A stretch of DNA of 64,000 nt from Saccharofermentans sp. (GTDB taxonomy: Bacteria; Bacillota; Clostridia; Saccharofermentanales; Saccharofermentanaceae). The position numbers and the translations under genes were made by a program. A model generated the notes under the pieces. It saw nothing but the letters and a program-made list of their open reading frames with translations, ran no database searches and was not told where the DNA came from. The stretch covers positions 1 through 64,000 of the forward strand of contig JAIKVV010000052.1 in the NCBI GenBank assembly GCA_024685385.1, written 5' to 3'. How positions within the stretch are numbered: position 1 is the first letter of the stretch; every line of letters begins with the position of its first letter. Below are positions 42,150 to 51,577 of this stretch, in pieces.

Positions 42150-43547
42150 TTACGCCTCCTCTTCGTCTTCAGGTTCGTACAAAGCCGAAGAACCTTCGAG
42201 AATCATCTCAAATTCATTGGAAAGCCTTAATCCCATTCCGTACAAAACATCATAGAAGTCATCGAAGATCTTAAGGCGATTCTTCTCCGGCTTATTCTGC
42301 CAATCGCAGAAATCCTTACCATGCCTGTCGCTTAAATTAATCACGATCCGAGTCATCATCTTCTGGACTATATGAAGATCTTCATACTTTTCCACTAAGG
42401 GCATCAGCTCAGCTTTACAGAGTGATTGTTCCAACTTCATCGTGTATGAATAGAAACTTATCTCTGCCCTTTCCATGAGTTTCCAAAGAGCTGTAATCAT
42501 AGGAATCAGAGTCTGATCTTTCTCGAGTTTCCTGAACCGATCGGGATCGATATCGAGGATGGCATTTGCGAACTCGGTGCAGATCTGCTTCCTGGCATCT
42601 GTGAGAGCTTTCTCGTTCTCTTTTAATCTGTCGCGCTCAAGCTCAGCCTTCGTCTTTTTATTGTCCTTCTTCTTGCCCAGCTTCTCGGCGATATAGAGAC
42701 AGGAATATGAGAACTGGCAGACTATCTCGTTCTTCGTCTTAGTTTTCCGGCTCTTGATCGTGCTCTCAAGATCTTCATAATCAACATCTTCACTGAGATA
42801 GATGAAGTTGCTTTTATCTTTCCCAAATTGCAACTTCTTATACTCATCGTTCCAGTTAAGATTTACTTTTACTTCCTTAATCCCAAGTTTATTCATGAGC
42901 GTTCTGGTCTTTTCCGTGTTGTCCTCGATAAGTTTGTCTCTTAAATATCTCGATACGTTATACTTGAGATCATCGGAGCTGGAAGACTCCTCAAGGATCT
43001 CGGATCTTTCCTTTATATCCTTGACTTTCTCGAGCTCGATATAGTCATTAATGCCTATCTGCCACGAGGTCTCCTTCTGAACTTCATCGATGATTTTTTT
43101 GTCCAGCTTCGCGATCTCCAATCTGTGGCGGACTGTGGTAGTTGAGAACCCGGTCTTCTCGCTTATTGATTCAACCGTGTCACCAAGATCAATCATCATC
43201 TGGAATCCGTGAGCCTGCTCGATAAAGGTCAGATCAGCACGCTGCAGATTCTCACAGAGCATTATTCCGATCTGTTCACGGTCTGACAGCCCCTCAACTA
43301 TCACACAGGGAAGTTCTGTAAGTATTCCTTCAGATGCTGCGTAACGTCTGTGACCTATCAGAATATAAAATTCATCGATGCACGGCAGCGGCTTTGGAAT
43401 AACTGTCAGATTCTGCATAACACCATGCTCACGAATAGACTCTCTTAACTCATCCAGATCCCCTAAGTCCTTACGCGGGTTATCCGGGTGCGGATGCAGC
43501 CGTGATCTTGATATCATTACTACTGAACTGCACTTATTATTTTTCAT
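42150..43547 (-). CDS. ParB/Spo0J-family protein
   Basis: 465 aa, CGGAGGTACCAAAC before the ATG. ParB N-terminal domain with 'LHPHPDNPRKDLGDLDELRESIREHGVMQNL', box II 'LIGHRRYAASEG', 'CENLQRADLTFIEQA', then an HTH ('ESISEKTGFSTTTVRHRLEIAK'). The C-terminal 230 residues are phage-specific and helical. No ParA is present, so it may act in replication or transcription rather than partition. A 73-bp inverted repeat lies directly upstream and may be its binding site. Confidence 0.85.
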   Translation of the reverse strand: MKNNKCSSVVMISRSRLHPHPDNPRKDLGDLDELRESIREHGVMQNLTVIPKPLPCIDEFYILIGHRRYAASEGILTELPCVIVEGLSDREQIGIMLCENLQRADLTFIEQAHGFQMMIDLGDTVESISEKTGFSTTTVRHRLEIAKLDKKIIDEVQKETSWQIGINDYIELEKVKDIKERSEILEESSSSDDLKYNVSRYLRDKLIEDNTEKTRTLMNKLGIKEVKVNLNWNDEYKKLQFGKDKSNFIYLSEDVDYEDLESTIKSRKTKTKNEIVCQFSYSCLYIAEKLGKKKDNKKTKAELERDRLKENEKALTDARKQICTEFANAILDIDPDRFRKLEKDQTLIPMITALWKLMERAEISFYSYTMKLEQSLCKAELMPLVEKYEDLHIVQKMMTRIVINLSDRHGKDFCDWQNKPEKNRLKIFDDFYDVLYGMGLRLSNEFEMILEGSSALYEPEDEEEA

Positions 43548-43590
43548 GTTTGGTACCTCCGTAATTATTCGCTCTTTGCTGATTGCGTAT

Positions 43591-43663
43591 AGCTTATGTA
43601 TGGTGTCCGTAGTAGTCGTCGTGCGTGAGCGTTACGCACGACTACGTTCGGTACACATAAGCT
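43591..43663. repeat. 73-bp imperfect inverted repeat near the ParB gene
   Basis: Outer arms AGCTTATGT/ACATAAGCT enclose GTAGTCGTCGTGCGT...ACGCACGACTAC. An AT-only-like tract (AAATTTATATATTTATATATAAG) follows at about 43692-43715. The region 43548-43738 has no credible gene. Candidate origin, parS or operator. Confidence 0.65.
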
Positions 43664-43738
43664 GGATGTTGTTGGAACCATGAATCAAAATGAAATTTAT
43701 ATATTTATATATAAGTTTTTGTTGATGGCTGGTTCTGA

Positions 43739-46006
43739 CTACTTTTTTCGTCGGACAAATGACATATCATATTTGCCGTCTTTGCCCCTATTTTTAATCA
43801 TCTCGAATGATTCTGACTCTTTTACTCGGCGTATTATCGTTTGCGAAGAACATCCAAGATAATCCACAAGATCCTGCACCGTGACCTCACCACCATCGTT
43901 CAGGGAACTGACTGCCTCGAAAGCGTTCTCGAACTCTTGCTGGCGTTTCTTTTTCTTGACTTCGGGATCCTTGCGCTTCTCCATAGCTTTCTGCCAGGGA
44001 AGCTTTGAACCTTCTGCATCAAGATCGGAGAGCACGCCGATATCATCGATCTGATGTACGGGATAGTTGAACCAGAGATTAACCGGAGCGAACTTCGGAA
44101 ACTCACGAAGAGTGCCTTCAATACGCCATGCGGTACGGGCATCGAGTTCCTTGTTCTTCTCGTTGATCGCGATCTGGATCTCGCTCTTCTGGGCCCAGGA
44201 GCACTTATCATCGATAAACTTCTGCATCTTATGGAATGACAGCTTATCGTCTTCAGAAATAAATCCTTGGTCTTCCCAGTCCGGCATTTTTTCTGCCAAA
44301 TAATTGCAGATAATATTGCACGCTGCAGATTCGCGCTGCTGTTTGGCCAAAGCGTCCGTTATCTCCAGTTCAATAAGATCGATGAGGGCATCCGGATCAC
44401 GTGCAAACACACCGGATCCTGACGCACGGTCCATAGACCTTTTCTCGCCCTGGTGTCCCTTTGAGTGATGGTGACAGTAGATCACCGCACATCCGAGTTC
44501 ATTACAGACCTTATCGAACTGGTTACAGAAGTGTGCCATCTGGTCTGCAGAGTTCTCGTCACCCGTGATTACCTTGTAGATGGGATCGATAATTACAGCT
44601 ATGTATTCCTTCTTCTGGGCACGACGTATAAGTTTCGGAGCGAGTTTGTCCATAGGCAAGGAAGATCCTCTCAGATTCCATATATCGATATTGGAAACAT
44701 TCTGAGGACGCCATCCCAGGCTCTCATATACATCATGGAAACGATGCAGGCACGAAGCCCTGTCGAGCTCCAGATTGACATAGAGGATCTTACCCTGAGC
44801 GCACTTCCATCCTAACCAGTCTCTGCCTTCAGCAATTGCGCAGCACAGTTCGATCAGTGCGAATGACTTACCCGCTTTCGAAGGACCGGCAAGAAGCAGC
44901 TTGTGACCTTTTCGCAGTACACCATCGATAAGAGGATCTGCAAGAGGCGGCATGTCTATCCATACATCAGACAATGCTTCAGGATCCGGAAGATCGTCGT
45001 TGACTGCCTCGATCCACTCTTTCCATTCATCGAAATCCTTCTTACCGATATTGGTAGCGATAAGAAACTGTTTATGGCCGTTACGCATAACGCCCGGCAT
45101 ACGTGACAGCCTTGACGGATTCCTGTTCTGTGTATCTATCTTCAGACCGTTCTTCTTACAGACATCGTAGATGAAGTCCACACGCTTCCTGTACTCCTCG
45201 TACGATGCTGCATCGACCCGGACAATGGCATGGATGGATTTCTTGCCGGAATGCACGAGACACGCCACAGGAAGCTCCAGATCACGAATAATAGTATTCT
45301 GCTGCGCAAGATCCATTGTGTCTGATTCGACCAACGCATACCTGAACTCAGTAACGTTATCGTTCTTGACACCCTGACCGTCCAGAGGATTGAACCGGAT
45401 CCAGGCACCTACTTCATCGTTGTAGTCGCCCAGAGCCTCGCCGATATTCTTATACTTCTTAAGATCCCGGATGATATCTCCGGCCGTTCTGGTATATGCT
45501 CCCTTGGACGGAAGATGCTTACCCTCGGTGTTCTGCCAAGTATCGGTAACATATCCGACTATCTCATCAGGCTGAAATAGAGTTTCAAGATAATTGGTAA
45601 GGTCAGATATCGGGTCCCAGTTATTCGGCTCCTCTATCTCTTTGATCTCCATCCAGTTCTTGTTAATGATGGTAAGATCGTCACCGTCATCCGTAATGAC
45701 ATCGTCCCAGTCAAGCTCATGACCTTCGTCATCGTCGCGACGATGTGGCATCCAACCACTCTCCTTGGCCATCTGGGTGATTGTCGCACCGGATACACCG
45801 GTACCGCCATAAGAGCCGAAAGAAGACCACTTCTTATCACACTCTCCCGGATGATATCTGGAAGAGTCCCTCTGCGACCACATATCCCAGACAGAACAGG
45901 AATAGCCTTCAGAATGAAGTGCCATGCCTACCTGAACCCATTCTTGATAATTGCATTGAGACGGATCGATATAATCCAGCAATTCGGTAAGATTTATCTC
46001 ACTCAT
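43739..46006 (-). CDS. Phage primase-helicase (PriCT_2, primase-like, AAA ATPase)
   Basis: 755 aa, GGGAGGTGCTGC before the ATG. PriCT_2-like N-terminus (1-85, 'YQEWVQVGMALHSEGY'). A primase-like core at about 215-310 has 'YALVESDTMD', 'SGKKSIHAIVRVD' and 'NPSRLSRMPGVMR'. A RepA/AAA_25 ATPase follows, with Walker A 'AGPSKAGKSF' (about 373-382) and Walker B 'AVIIDPIYK'. A winged helix lies at the end. It should prime and unwind phage DNA; its start overlaps the helicase stop. Confidence 0.85.
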   Translation of the reverse strand: MSEINLTELLDYIDPSQCNYQEWVQVGMALHSEGYSCSVWDMWSQRDSSRYHPGECDKKWSSFGSYGGTGVSGATITQMAKESGWMPHRRDDDEGHELDWDDVITDDGDDLTIINKNWMEIKEIEEPNNWDPISDLTNYLETLFQPDEIVGYVTDTWQNTEGKHLPSKGAYTRTAGDIIRDLKKYKNIGEALGDYNDEVGAWIRFNPLDGQGVKNDNVTEFRYALVESDTMDLAQQNTIIRDLELPVACLVHSGKKSIHAIVRVDAASYEEYRKRVDFIYDVCKKNGLKIDTQNRNPSRLSRMPGVMRNGHKQFLIATNIGKKDFDEWKEWIEAVNDDLPDPEALSDVWIDMPPLADPLIDGVLRKGHKLLLAGPSKAGKSFALIELCCAIAEGRDWLGWKCAQGKILYVNLELDRASCLHRFHDVYESLGWRPQNVSNIDIWNLRGSSLPMDKLAPKLIRRAQKKEYIAVIIDPIYKVITGDENSADQMAHFCNQFDKVCNELGCAVIYCHHHSKGHQGEKRSMDRASGSGVFARDPDALIDLIELEITDALAKQQRESAACNIICNYLAEKMPDWEDQGFISEDDKLSFHKMQKFIDDKCSWAQKSEIQIAINEKNKELDARTAWRIEGTLREFPKFAPVNLWFNYPVHQIDDIGVLSDLDAEGSKLPWQKAMEKRKDPEVKKKKRQQEFENAFEAVSSLNDGGEVTVQDLVDYLGCSSQTIIRRVKESESFEMIKNRGKDGKYDMSFVRRKK

Positions 46007-47592
46007 GCAGCACCTCCCGGAACATATTCCTTAGGTACCACACCATTAGGAATCCTCCACCCGTTGGCTGAGATTCGCGAGATCATCTTATTCGCAGAAA
46101 CAAATGTCCAAGTTCCGACGTGATTGAATCCTCTTGCCTCAAGAAATCGTATCTGCTTAGGAGTAGCCAGACCTTCATCACGACGTTTGGCCAATCGGTT
46201 AAGAAGCATGGACGCTTTGCCGGAGTTCTCAACGACATCCGGCAGAATACCGAACTTCTCTAAAGCTTTAAGCTGCTTGTCCGAGGGTGGTGCCATCTCG
46301 GCCGGAAACACCGGAACATAGTTCACAAGGTCCTCCGCCTGGATCGACATTTCATACTGGAGCGGATCCACGAGTTTCTGTTTCCTTCTCTTCATCTCTT
46401 CCAGTTTTTTCGCAAGCGCTTCCTCCCTGGCCGCAACGACATCCTCAGCTGCAGCCTGCTCAGCTGCTTCGATATCTTCAGGCATACCTGTCATCTCAAG
46501 ATTCTTGGTCATGCGTCTGGCCACTTCATCGTTCTCACATATCAAGTGTGCCGGATGACAAAGCTCATGCCTTTCGGTATGCCAAAGGAAGTCCAGCAGA
46601 AGAAGATGATCCTTACCGGGATGCAGCCTGGTGCCTCGCCCGACCATCTGGCAATACAGTGATCTGATCTTGGTAGGCCGGAGCACGATGATACAGTCAA
46701 CAGATGGACAGTCCCAGCCTTCTGTCAGGAGCATAGAGTTGCAGAGCACGTTATACTCACCACGATCGAATGCGGCAAGCTTTTCTGAACGGTCAACAGA
46801 CTCGCCGTTTACTTCAGCTGCACTGAATCCTTTCTTACGGAGGATCGCGCAAAACTTCTGAGAAGTCTTTATGAGGGGCAGGAACACGACAGTCTTCCTG
46901 TCCCGGCAATGCTCCAGCATGACGTCCGCTATTTGCTCCAGATACGGGTCCAGAGCTGTTCCGATATCGCCGACAGAGAAATCTCCCTGACTTATCTTGA
47001 CGTGACTGAGATCGAGCTTCAGAGGGACCGTAAGCGCCTTTATCGGTGACAGATACCCTTCTTTGATTGCTCTCGGCAAAGTGTATTCATATGCCAGAGT
47101 GTTGAAGAACTGGCCGAGGTTCTTCATATCACCGCGATCGGGTGTAGCCGTAACTCCCAAAATGTTCGCTTGAGGGAAGTGTTCCATAACGCGTTGGTAC
47201 CCGTCAGAGAGAATATGGTGAGCCTCGTCAACGATAATGGTTCCAAAGTAATCTTCTGAAAACTGCTTGAGGCGATTCTCACGCATCATGGACTGAACGG
47301 ACCCAACCACGATCTGATACCAGGATCCGATACAAGACTCTTCTGCCTTCTCGACAGCTGTCATGAGACCGGTCACTGAATAGATCTTATCCGAAGCCTG
47401 TTGCAGGAGCTCACCACGGTGTGCAAGAACAAGTACTTTTCTACCTTCACGAACCTGATCTTCAGCGACCTTGGCGAATACGACCGTTTTGCCGCATCCT
47501 GTCGGAAGAACCAGGAGAGTCTTACGATTCCCGGAATCCCATTCTTCCTCTATCCGAACTCTGGCCTCATCCTGATAAGGTCTTAATTCCAT
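46003..47592 (-). CDS. DEAD/DEAH-box helicase (SSL2/Res-like)
   Basis: 529 aa. Motifs: 'LRPYQDEARVRI', Walker A 'LPTGCGKTVV', DEAH box 'TIIVDEAHHIL', motif III 'GVTATPDR', and 'QMVGRGTRLHPGKDHLLLLDF' (motif VI). The C-terminal ~130 residues are a phage-specific tail ending in a short helical domain. Typical of the replication cluster of Firmicutes prophages; remodels replication or recombination intermediates. Confidence 0.9.
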   Translation of the reverse strand: MELRPYQDEARVRIEEEWDSGNRKTLLVLPTGCGKTVVFAKVAEDQVREGRKVLVLAHRGELLQQASDKIYSVTGLMTAVEKAEESCIGSWYQIVVGSVQSMMRENRLKQFSEDYFGTIIVDEAHHILSDGYQRVMEHFPQANILGVTATPDRGDMKNLGQFFNTLAYEYTLPRAIKEGYLSPIKALTVPLKLDLSHVKISQGDFSVGDIGTALDPYLEQIADVMLEHCRDRKTVVFLPLIKTSQKFCAILRKKGFSAAEVNGESVDRSEKLAAFDRGEYNVLCNSMLLTEGWDCPSVDCIIVLRPTKIRSLYCQMVGRGTRLHPGKDHLLLLDFLWHTERHELCHPAHLICENDEVARRMTKNLEMTGMPEDIEAAEQAAAEDVVAAREEALAKKLEEMKRRKQKLVDPLQYEMSIQAEDLVNYVPVFPAEMAPPSDKQLKALEKFGILPDVVENSGKASMLLNRLAKRRDEGLATPKQIRFLEARGFNHVGTWTFVSANKMISRISANGWRIPNGVVPKEYVPGGAA

Positions 47593-48116
47593 GATTCGAA
47601 GCCTCCGAAGCCATTTGCCTGAGGTTGTGCAGGAGCGGTCGGGGCCTGTGAAGCCATGGTGGTATTATCCGCCTTCTCGGGATCACAGAAGCTCTTAATC
47701 TTATTGGCTTTATGCTTCTCACCGTCATTGCCGGTATATTCATCGATATAGACTTTGCAGATGCCGGTAGCACCGGTAACCTTGTTCCACTGCATCTTCA
47801 GTGTCTCACCGTGCTTCTTAAGGCCAATCGATACAAAGAACTGCGAAAGAAGACCTTCTGTCTTTGAGTGTAGATAAAGCCTGTGCTTGATCAGTGTTTC
47901 ATCACCAGTTTGAGGATCCCACACGATGATCTCCAGCTCACACATCTTACAAGCCGGAAGCTTGGCCCCTCCGTTATACTGTCCTCTGTTCCAAGTCTTT
48001 ACCTTGAACGGATACTTACCGGGCTGCAACAAAGAGAATTCTGTAGAGTCTTTGGTGATCTCATCATCCCAATCCAGTTCGTGTCCCTGATCGTTTACAT
48101 TATCAAATCCTGCCAT
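47583..48116 (-). CDS. DUF669 protein (phage SSB-like)
   Basis: 177 aa from the ATG at 48114-48116, preceded by GGCAGGATGATAAT; the track start is 17 codons upstream. 'PGKYPFKVKTWNRGQYNGGAKLPACKMCELEIIVWDPQTGDETLIKHRLYLHSKTEGLLSQFF' is diagnostic of DUF669, usually found with Sak4-like ATPases. Its flexible Ala/Pro/Gln C-terminus resembles SSB tails. Overlaps the helicase start by ten bases. Confidence 0.85.
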   Translation of the reverse strand: MAGFDNVNDQGHELDWDDEITKDSTEFSLLQPGKYPFKVKTWNRGQYNGGAKLPACKMCELEIIVWDPQTGDETLIKHRLYLHSKTEGLLSQFFVSIGLKKHGETLKMQWNKVTGATGICKVYIDEYTGNDGEKHKANKIKSFCDPEKADNTTMASQAPTAPAQPQANGFGGFESWN

Positions 48117-48120
48117 ATTA

Positions 48121-49197
48121 TCATCCTGCCTTTCTGTTAATAAGAATCTGGTCGTATACTTTGTCAAACTGTGCTATCAACATTCCGTCGATAAACTGTG
48201 GCGGATACTTGCTGACGAGCATGTCTTCCGGGCAAATGCCCTTAGAGGCAACCGCCTTTCTGATGTCCGCTTCCGTGACCTCTTTGGCCATCATGAGCGG
48301 AAGAAGTTTCTCCGGGAAATTCGGATCTGTGATCTGAGGATCGAAGCACGTTTTTTCAGCATCATCTGTTATTTCAAACGGAAGATCATCTGATATCTCG
48401 AACGGGAGCGCATCATTGTCAAATGAAGATACTTCCTTAACGGGTTTCTGCTCGTGCTTCGGATTTGAATCCGATATCAAAAACAACCTGGCTATCTGGT
48501 CGAATTCGAACGGAAGTTCATCCGGAAGACCAAAACGGTTTTTCGCATCCCAAGCGGGGTGATGTGTCGTGTACATTACCCTCTGACCACCCTGAGCCTT
48601 CTTTTTCCCCTCGACGTCGACCACATAGGTCTTATAGTTCGCAAACAGCACAAGATCTGCCCATTCGCGCACCATATTTGCTATTGATGTCTTAGGCGTA
48701 TCGTTGAGTTTCAGCGTGTATCTGTCGTAAGCACCGTTCTCATCCGGCTGTTCAAACTTTTTCAGAGCAGCATGTGCAATAAGAATTACATTGATACCCT
48801 TGTTGACGATATCTGTAAGGGCATTAAGAAGCTTGCCGAACTCTTCATAGACATATGTATAACCCTTGCCATATCCCCAGTCCTCTATGCCGGACTTCTG
48901 GTTCTTGTCACATATGTGCTTGATACACATACGCTCTGCCCAATCAGCTGTATCGATTACCAAAGTCTTGCAAAGTTCAACGTCAGAATTTCTTACTTCC
49001 ATAACATAGTTAGCAAGTTCCATCCAAGTCTTAGGGGAAGGATCTACGCGTCTTACGTTAATGTCTTTGGTCGACTCCTCTGTATCAATAAAAAGTGGAT
49101 ACGGTGCCTTCGATGCAAAAGTCGTCTTCCCTATACCATCAGTACCATAGAGTACAGCCTTAATGGCATGCGGCTTTATTCCGTTAGATATATTCAT
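48121..49197 (-). CDS. Sak4-like RecA-fold ATPase (AAA_24)
   Basis: 358 aa, GAAAGGAGAACCAGATTC before the ATG. Walker A 'LYGTDGIGKTTFASKAP', Walker B 'CKTLVIDTADW', and 'VNVILIAHAALKKFE'-type sensor region ('GINVILIAHAALKKF'). These match phage ATPases of the Sak4/AAA_24 group, which anneal single strands with the SSB-like partner. The C-terminal region after about 230 is variable and acidic. Confidence 0.85.
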   Translation of the reverse strand: MNISNGIKPHAIKAVLYGTDGIGKTTFASKAPYPLFIDTEESTKDINVRRVDPSPKTWMELANYVMEVRNSDVELCKTLVIDTADWAERMCIKHICDKNQKSGIEDWGYGKGYTYVYEEFGKLLNALTDIVNKGINVILIAHAALKKFEQPDENGAYDRYTLKLNDTPKTSIANMVREWADLVLFANYKTYVVDVEGKKKAQGGQRVMYTTHHPAWDAKNRFGLPDELPFEFDQIARLFLISDSNPKHEQKPVKEVSSFDNDALPFEISDDLPFEITDDAEKTCFDPQITDPNFPEKLLPLMMAKEVTEADIRKAVASKGICPEDMLVSKYPPQFIDGMLIAQFDKVYDQILINRKAG

Positions 49198-49215
49198 GAA
49201 TCTGGTTCTCCTTTC

Positions 49216-50517
49216 TTACCATTTCCAATCTTCTTTTGTATCCGGAGGTGCACAGTGCTTCACAGACTCCGGATCAACATCTCCGCCATAACCGTCGGTG
49301 ATAATGATGCTGCATTCATCTCCGGTCGAGACTCGGGTGGCTATAGCCTGCAGGCCTTCTGATTCAAGCCACTTGCCAAACTCGTTCATGGTGTCGATGT
49401 CCATCTGCTCAAGCTTGTCGATGAGAACAAAACCGCATTCCGGGTTAAGCTTCCTTACGATTGCGGTGGCGACACGGAGCTGTTCTGAAGAACTCATATC
49501 TCCCCAGGTGAAACCTTTATATGTCAGCTCGCCATCTTTGACAGATAATCCTTCGAGCGGAAGATCTGCTCCATTAAGAAGGTCTATCTTATCCTTACGG
49601 ATCTGTTCGATCTTGACGGTAAGATCGTCATATAGTGCCTGACCTTCCTTCGCAATCTGATCCGCACGCTCTTTATCCTGATTAGCGCGGATCTTTACAT
49701 TGATCTCATCGATGTTTTTGATATTCGCCTCAAGTTCCACTGTAGATTCATCTTGCAGATCTTTTGCATCTGTCTCGGCAATCTTCAGATCAGCTTCAAG
49801 GTTTTTATGCTTCTGTTTTGCTTCGGCAAGTTTTTGTTCAAGTGCCTTGACCTCACCATATGCAAATGCACACTCGTGCAACAGCTGTTCGACACGGTCC
49901 CGCTTTCGCTGGTTCTCACCGTTTTTAGCAAGAATATCCTGTTGCTGCTTAATCAGTTCTGAGGGAGACATAAGGTCCTTCGGTACATCCGGATAGTATG
50001 TTAGTTCTGCTGCGAGAGCTTTCTTCTTTTCGACATCTCTACCGAGAACCAACCTCTCCTGATATAGTTCCTGTTCCTCGCGATCAAGTTTCTCGAGTTC
50101 TTCTTCTACCCCGATAATCTGAAGAAGCGTCTTGGCCTTCTCCTTACCGGAGCTCTCCATGAACTTGGGAAGGTCCAGCGCAAGCTTGCTAATGAAGCTG
50201 TCAAGCAAAGTCTGACCGGACTTCTGACCCGAGGGATCAGTAATCTTCAGATCAGAGTTCTTTCCCTTCCTCTCCACGATAAGTCCGTTTGAGAGAACTA
50301 CCTTCAATGTTGGGGGGAGAACAGAGTCCGCGTTCTTGGCGTCTGCAGGACGGTACTTGTCGCCGCCAAGAGCCCAGGCGATAGAGTCAAGTACAGATGT
50401 CTTACCCTGTCCATTCTTACCGCCGATAACGGTGAGACCTTCCTTGCCGGGTTCGATCTTGACAGCTTTGACGCGCTTGACATTCTCTATCTCCAACTTG
50501 TTGATCTTAATGCTCAT
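49216..50517 (-). CDS. SbcC/RecF-like AAA ATPase with coiled coil
   Basis: 433 aa. Walker A 'GGKNGQGKTSVLDSIAWALGGD' near residue 35. A long coiled coil occupies about 130-310. The signature-like 'WGDMSSSEQLRVATAIVRKLNPECGFVLIDKLEQMD' carries the ABC-type C-loop and Walker B. It may support recombination as a small SMC-like protein. Part of the early recombination cluster. Confidence 0.85.
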   Translation of the reverse strand: MSIKINKLEIENVKRVKAVKIEPGKEGLTVIGGKNGQGKTSVLDSIAWALGGDKYRPADAKNADSVLPPTLKVVLSNGLIVERKGKNSDLKITDPSGQKSGQTLLDSFISKLALDLPKFMESSGKEKAKTLLQIIGVEEELEKLDREEQELYQERLVLGRDVEKKKALAAELTYYPDVPKDLMSPSELIKQQQDILAKNGENQRKRDRVEQLLHECAFAYGEVKALEQKLAEAKQKHKNLEADLKIAETDAKDLQDESTVELEANIKNIDEINVKIRANQDKERADQIAKEGQALYDDLTVKIEQIRKDKIDLLNGADLPLEGLSVKDGELTYKGFTWGDMSSSEQLRVATAIVRKLNPECGFVLIDKLEQMDIDTMNEFGKWLESEGLQAIATRVSTGDECSIIITDGYGGDVDPESVKHCAPPDTKEDWKW

Positions 50518-50523
50518 ATATAA

Positions 50524-50655
50524 TCATTCCTTTCTTATCTGCGTCCCGAATACCGGGAATCTGTATGGTTCAACTCTTCTCAGATCTTCAACACGACGCT
50601 GGTGTTTACGACGCTCCAACCCGATAAGTTCCTTAATGAGTTCTATGAATGTCAT
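50524..50655 (-). CDS. 43-aa basic early protein
   Basis: ATG at 50653-50655 with CGGAGGGTTCTG, stop at 50524-50526; below the ORF-track cutoff. Sequence begins MTFIELIKELIGLERRKHQR and is rich in Arg. It overlaps the preceding stop (TGATG) and sits just before the SbcC-like gene. Unknown, possibly nucleic-acid binding. Confidence 0.6.
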   Translation of the reverse strand: MTFIELIKELIGLERRKHQRRVEDLRRVEPYRFPVFGTQIRKE

Positions 50656-50834
50656 CAGAACCCTCCGATCTGGATCTTTCGTTCCTCAACCTTGTTCTCA
50701 GCTACGTCCAGAATGGCATGGAGAGAATTCAGCATGAGTTCATCGACTTCTATCTTGTCTCCGGGTGCCAAACCGTAAATAACATCACCCATGTGAGCTG
50801 TAGCATCCTCTAGTGAGATTCCGAATATGTTCAT
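50655..50834 (-). CDS. 59-aa early protein
   Basis: ATG at 50832-50834 with GGAGGAGAGGAG, stop at 50655-50657; just below the ORF-track cutoff. Acidic, helical sequence beginning MNIFGISLEDATAHMGDVIY. It overlaps both neighbours by a few bases, as in tightly packed early operons. Unknown function. Confidence 0.65.
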   Translation of the reverse strand: MNIFGISLEDATAHMGDVIYGLAPGDKIEVDELMLNSLHAILDVAENKVEERKIQIGGF

Positions 50835-51208
50835 CTCCTCTCCTCCTTCTTGCCGATATCGAAGTACTTCCTTTTGTTCTCTGCTGTAGGTTCGATACCC
50901 TTGTTACGAAGCAGAAGTTCCTTCTCCCTGACCGTAAATGCTATTTTCCCGGTCATGCGGCTGTTTACCGCTGCCACACCCTTGTTAATCACATTTCCGA
51001 TTTCTTCATAGGACCTGTAGATCCTGCGAAGTCTCGGATATGTGCAATACTTACTCGATCTCATGGTTTTGATTACTTCTCTGTTTCTTCCAACCTTTTT
51101 CTCTGACTCAAGCTCTTTCTGTGAAGCTCTTACTGCCTCTTGAATCATCGGCCGGAAGATCGATGCCAGAACTTCTGCTTGTTGTGGTGTAATAACTAGT
51201 CCGTTCAT
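50831..51208 (-). CDS. Phage early protein, possible DNA-binding
   Basis: 125 aa from the ATG at 51206-51208 with AAAGGAGAAACA; the track start is six codons upstream. Begins MNGLVITPQQAEVLASIFRPMIQEAV. The middle is rich in Arg/Lys ('SSKYCTYPRLRRIYRSYEEIGNVINKGVAAVNSRMTGK') and may be an HTH. No family assigned. Confidence 0.65.
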   Translation of the reverse strand: MNGLVITPQQAEVLASIFRPMIQEAVRASQKELESEKKVGRNREVIKTMRSSKYCTYPRLRRIYRSYEEIGNVINKGVAAVNSRMTGKIAFTVREKELLLRNKGIEPTAENKRKYFDIGKKEERR

Positions 51209-51222
51209 TGTTTCTCCTTTCT

Positions 51223-51435
51223 TCACATTTCGTGAGTGTCGTGGGCAAAAAATAAATCCCCAATAGGCGTCTGATAAAAATTAGATATTCTAACTTTAAT
51301 CTCATCCCTGGGGATCCTCTGGTCCAGCTCATACATCGAAAGCGCTGAAACGCTTATTCCAATTGCTTCAGCGACTTCTCTTTGTGATCTGTCTCCTCTA
51401 AGTGAAGATAACTTCTGTCCTATTGTCTGTGCCAC
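51223..51435 (-). CDS. Cro-like XRE-family regulator
   Basis: 70 aa from a GTG at 51433-51435 with AAAGGAG; the track start is another GTG seven codons upstream. XRE HTH: 'TIGQKLSSLRGDRSQREVAEAIGISVSALSMYELDQRIPRDE'. First gene of the leftward lytic operon, divergent from the CI-like repressor, with the TTGACA/TAAACT promoter in between. Likely the lytic-switch regulator. Confidence 0.82.
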   Translation of the reverse strand: MAQTIGQKLSSLRGDRSQREVAEAIGISVSALSMYELDQRIPRDEIKVRISNFYQTPIGDLFFAHDTHEM

Positions 51436-51453
51436 TTGGATTTCTCCTTTCTT

Positions 51454-51541
51454 CACGTTTTGTGATTAGAGTTTAAATCATGCCTGAAAGTTTGTCAACA
51501 CACTTTGTGAATTTTGTTATTGTATTTTTCACAATTCGTGT
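51454..51541. promoter_or_regulatory. CI/Cro switch: divergent promoters and operators
   Basis: Leftward promoter: TTGACA (51493-51498) and TAAACT (51470-51475), 17-bp spacer on the minus strand. Rightward promoter: TTGTAT (51520-51525) and TATACT (51543-51548), 17-bp spacer. Three near-palindromic 12-mers: CACGTTTTGTGA (51454-51465), CACACTTTGTGA (51499-51510) and CACAATTCGTGT (51530-51541). A fourth, CACATTTCGTGA (51223-51234), is downstream. One overlaps the repressor promoter spacer, so autoregulation is likely. Confidence 0.78.
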
Positions 51542-51577
51542 ATATACTTGATTTATTACATAAGAAAGGAATGTCAT

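Noticed and set aside
43680-43862. 60-aa plus ORF MNQNEIYIFIYKFLL
   Set aside because: Antisense to the primase-helicase end and an AT-rich tract; no ribosome binding site.
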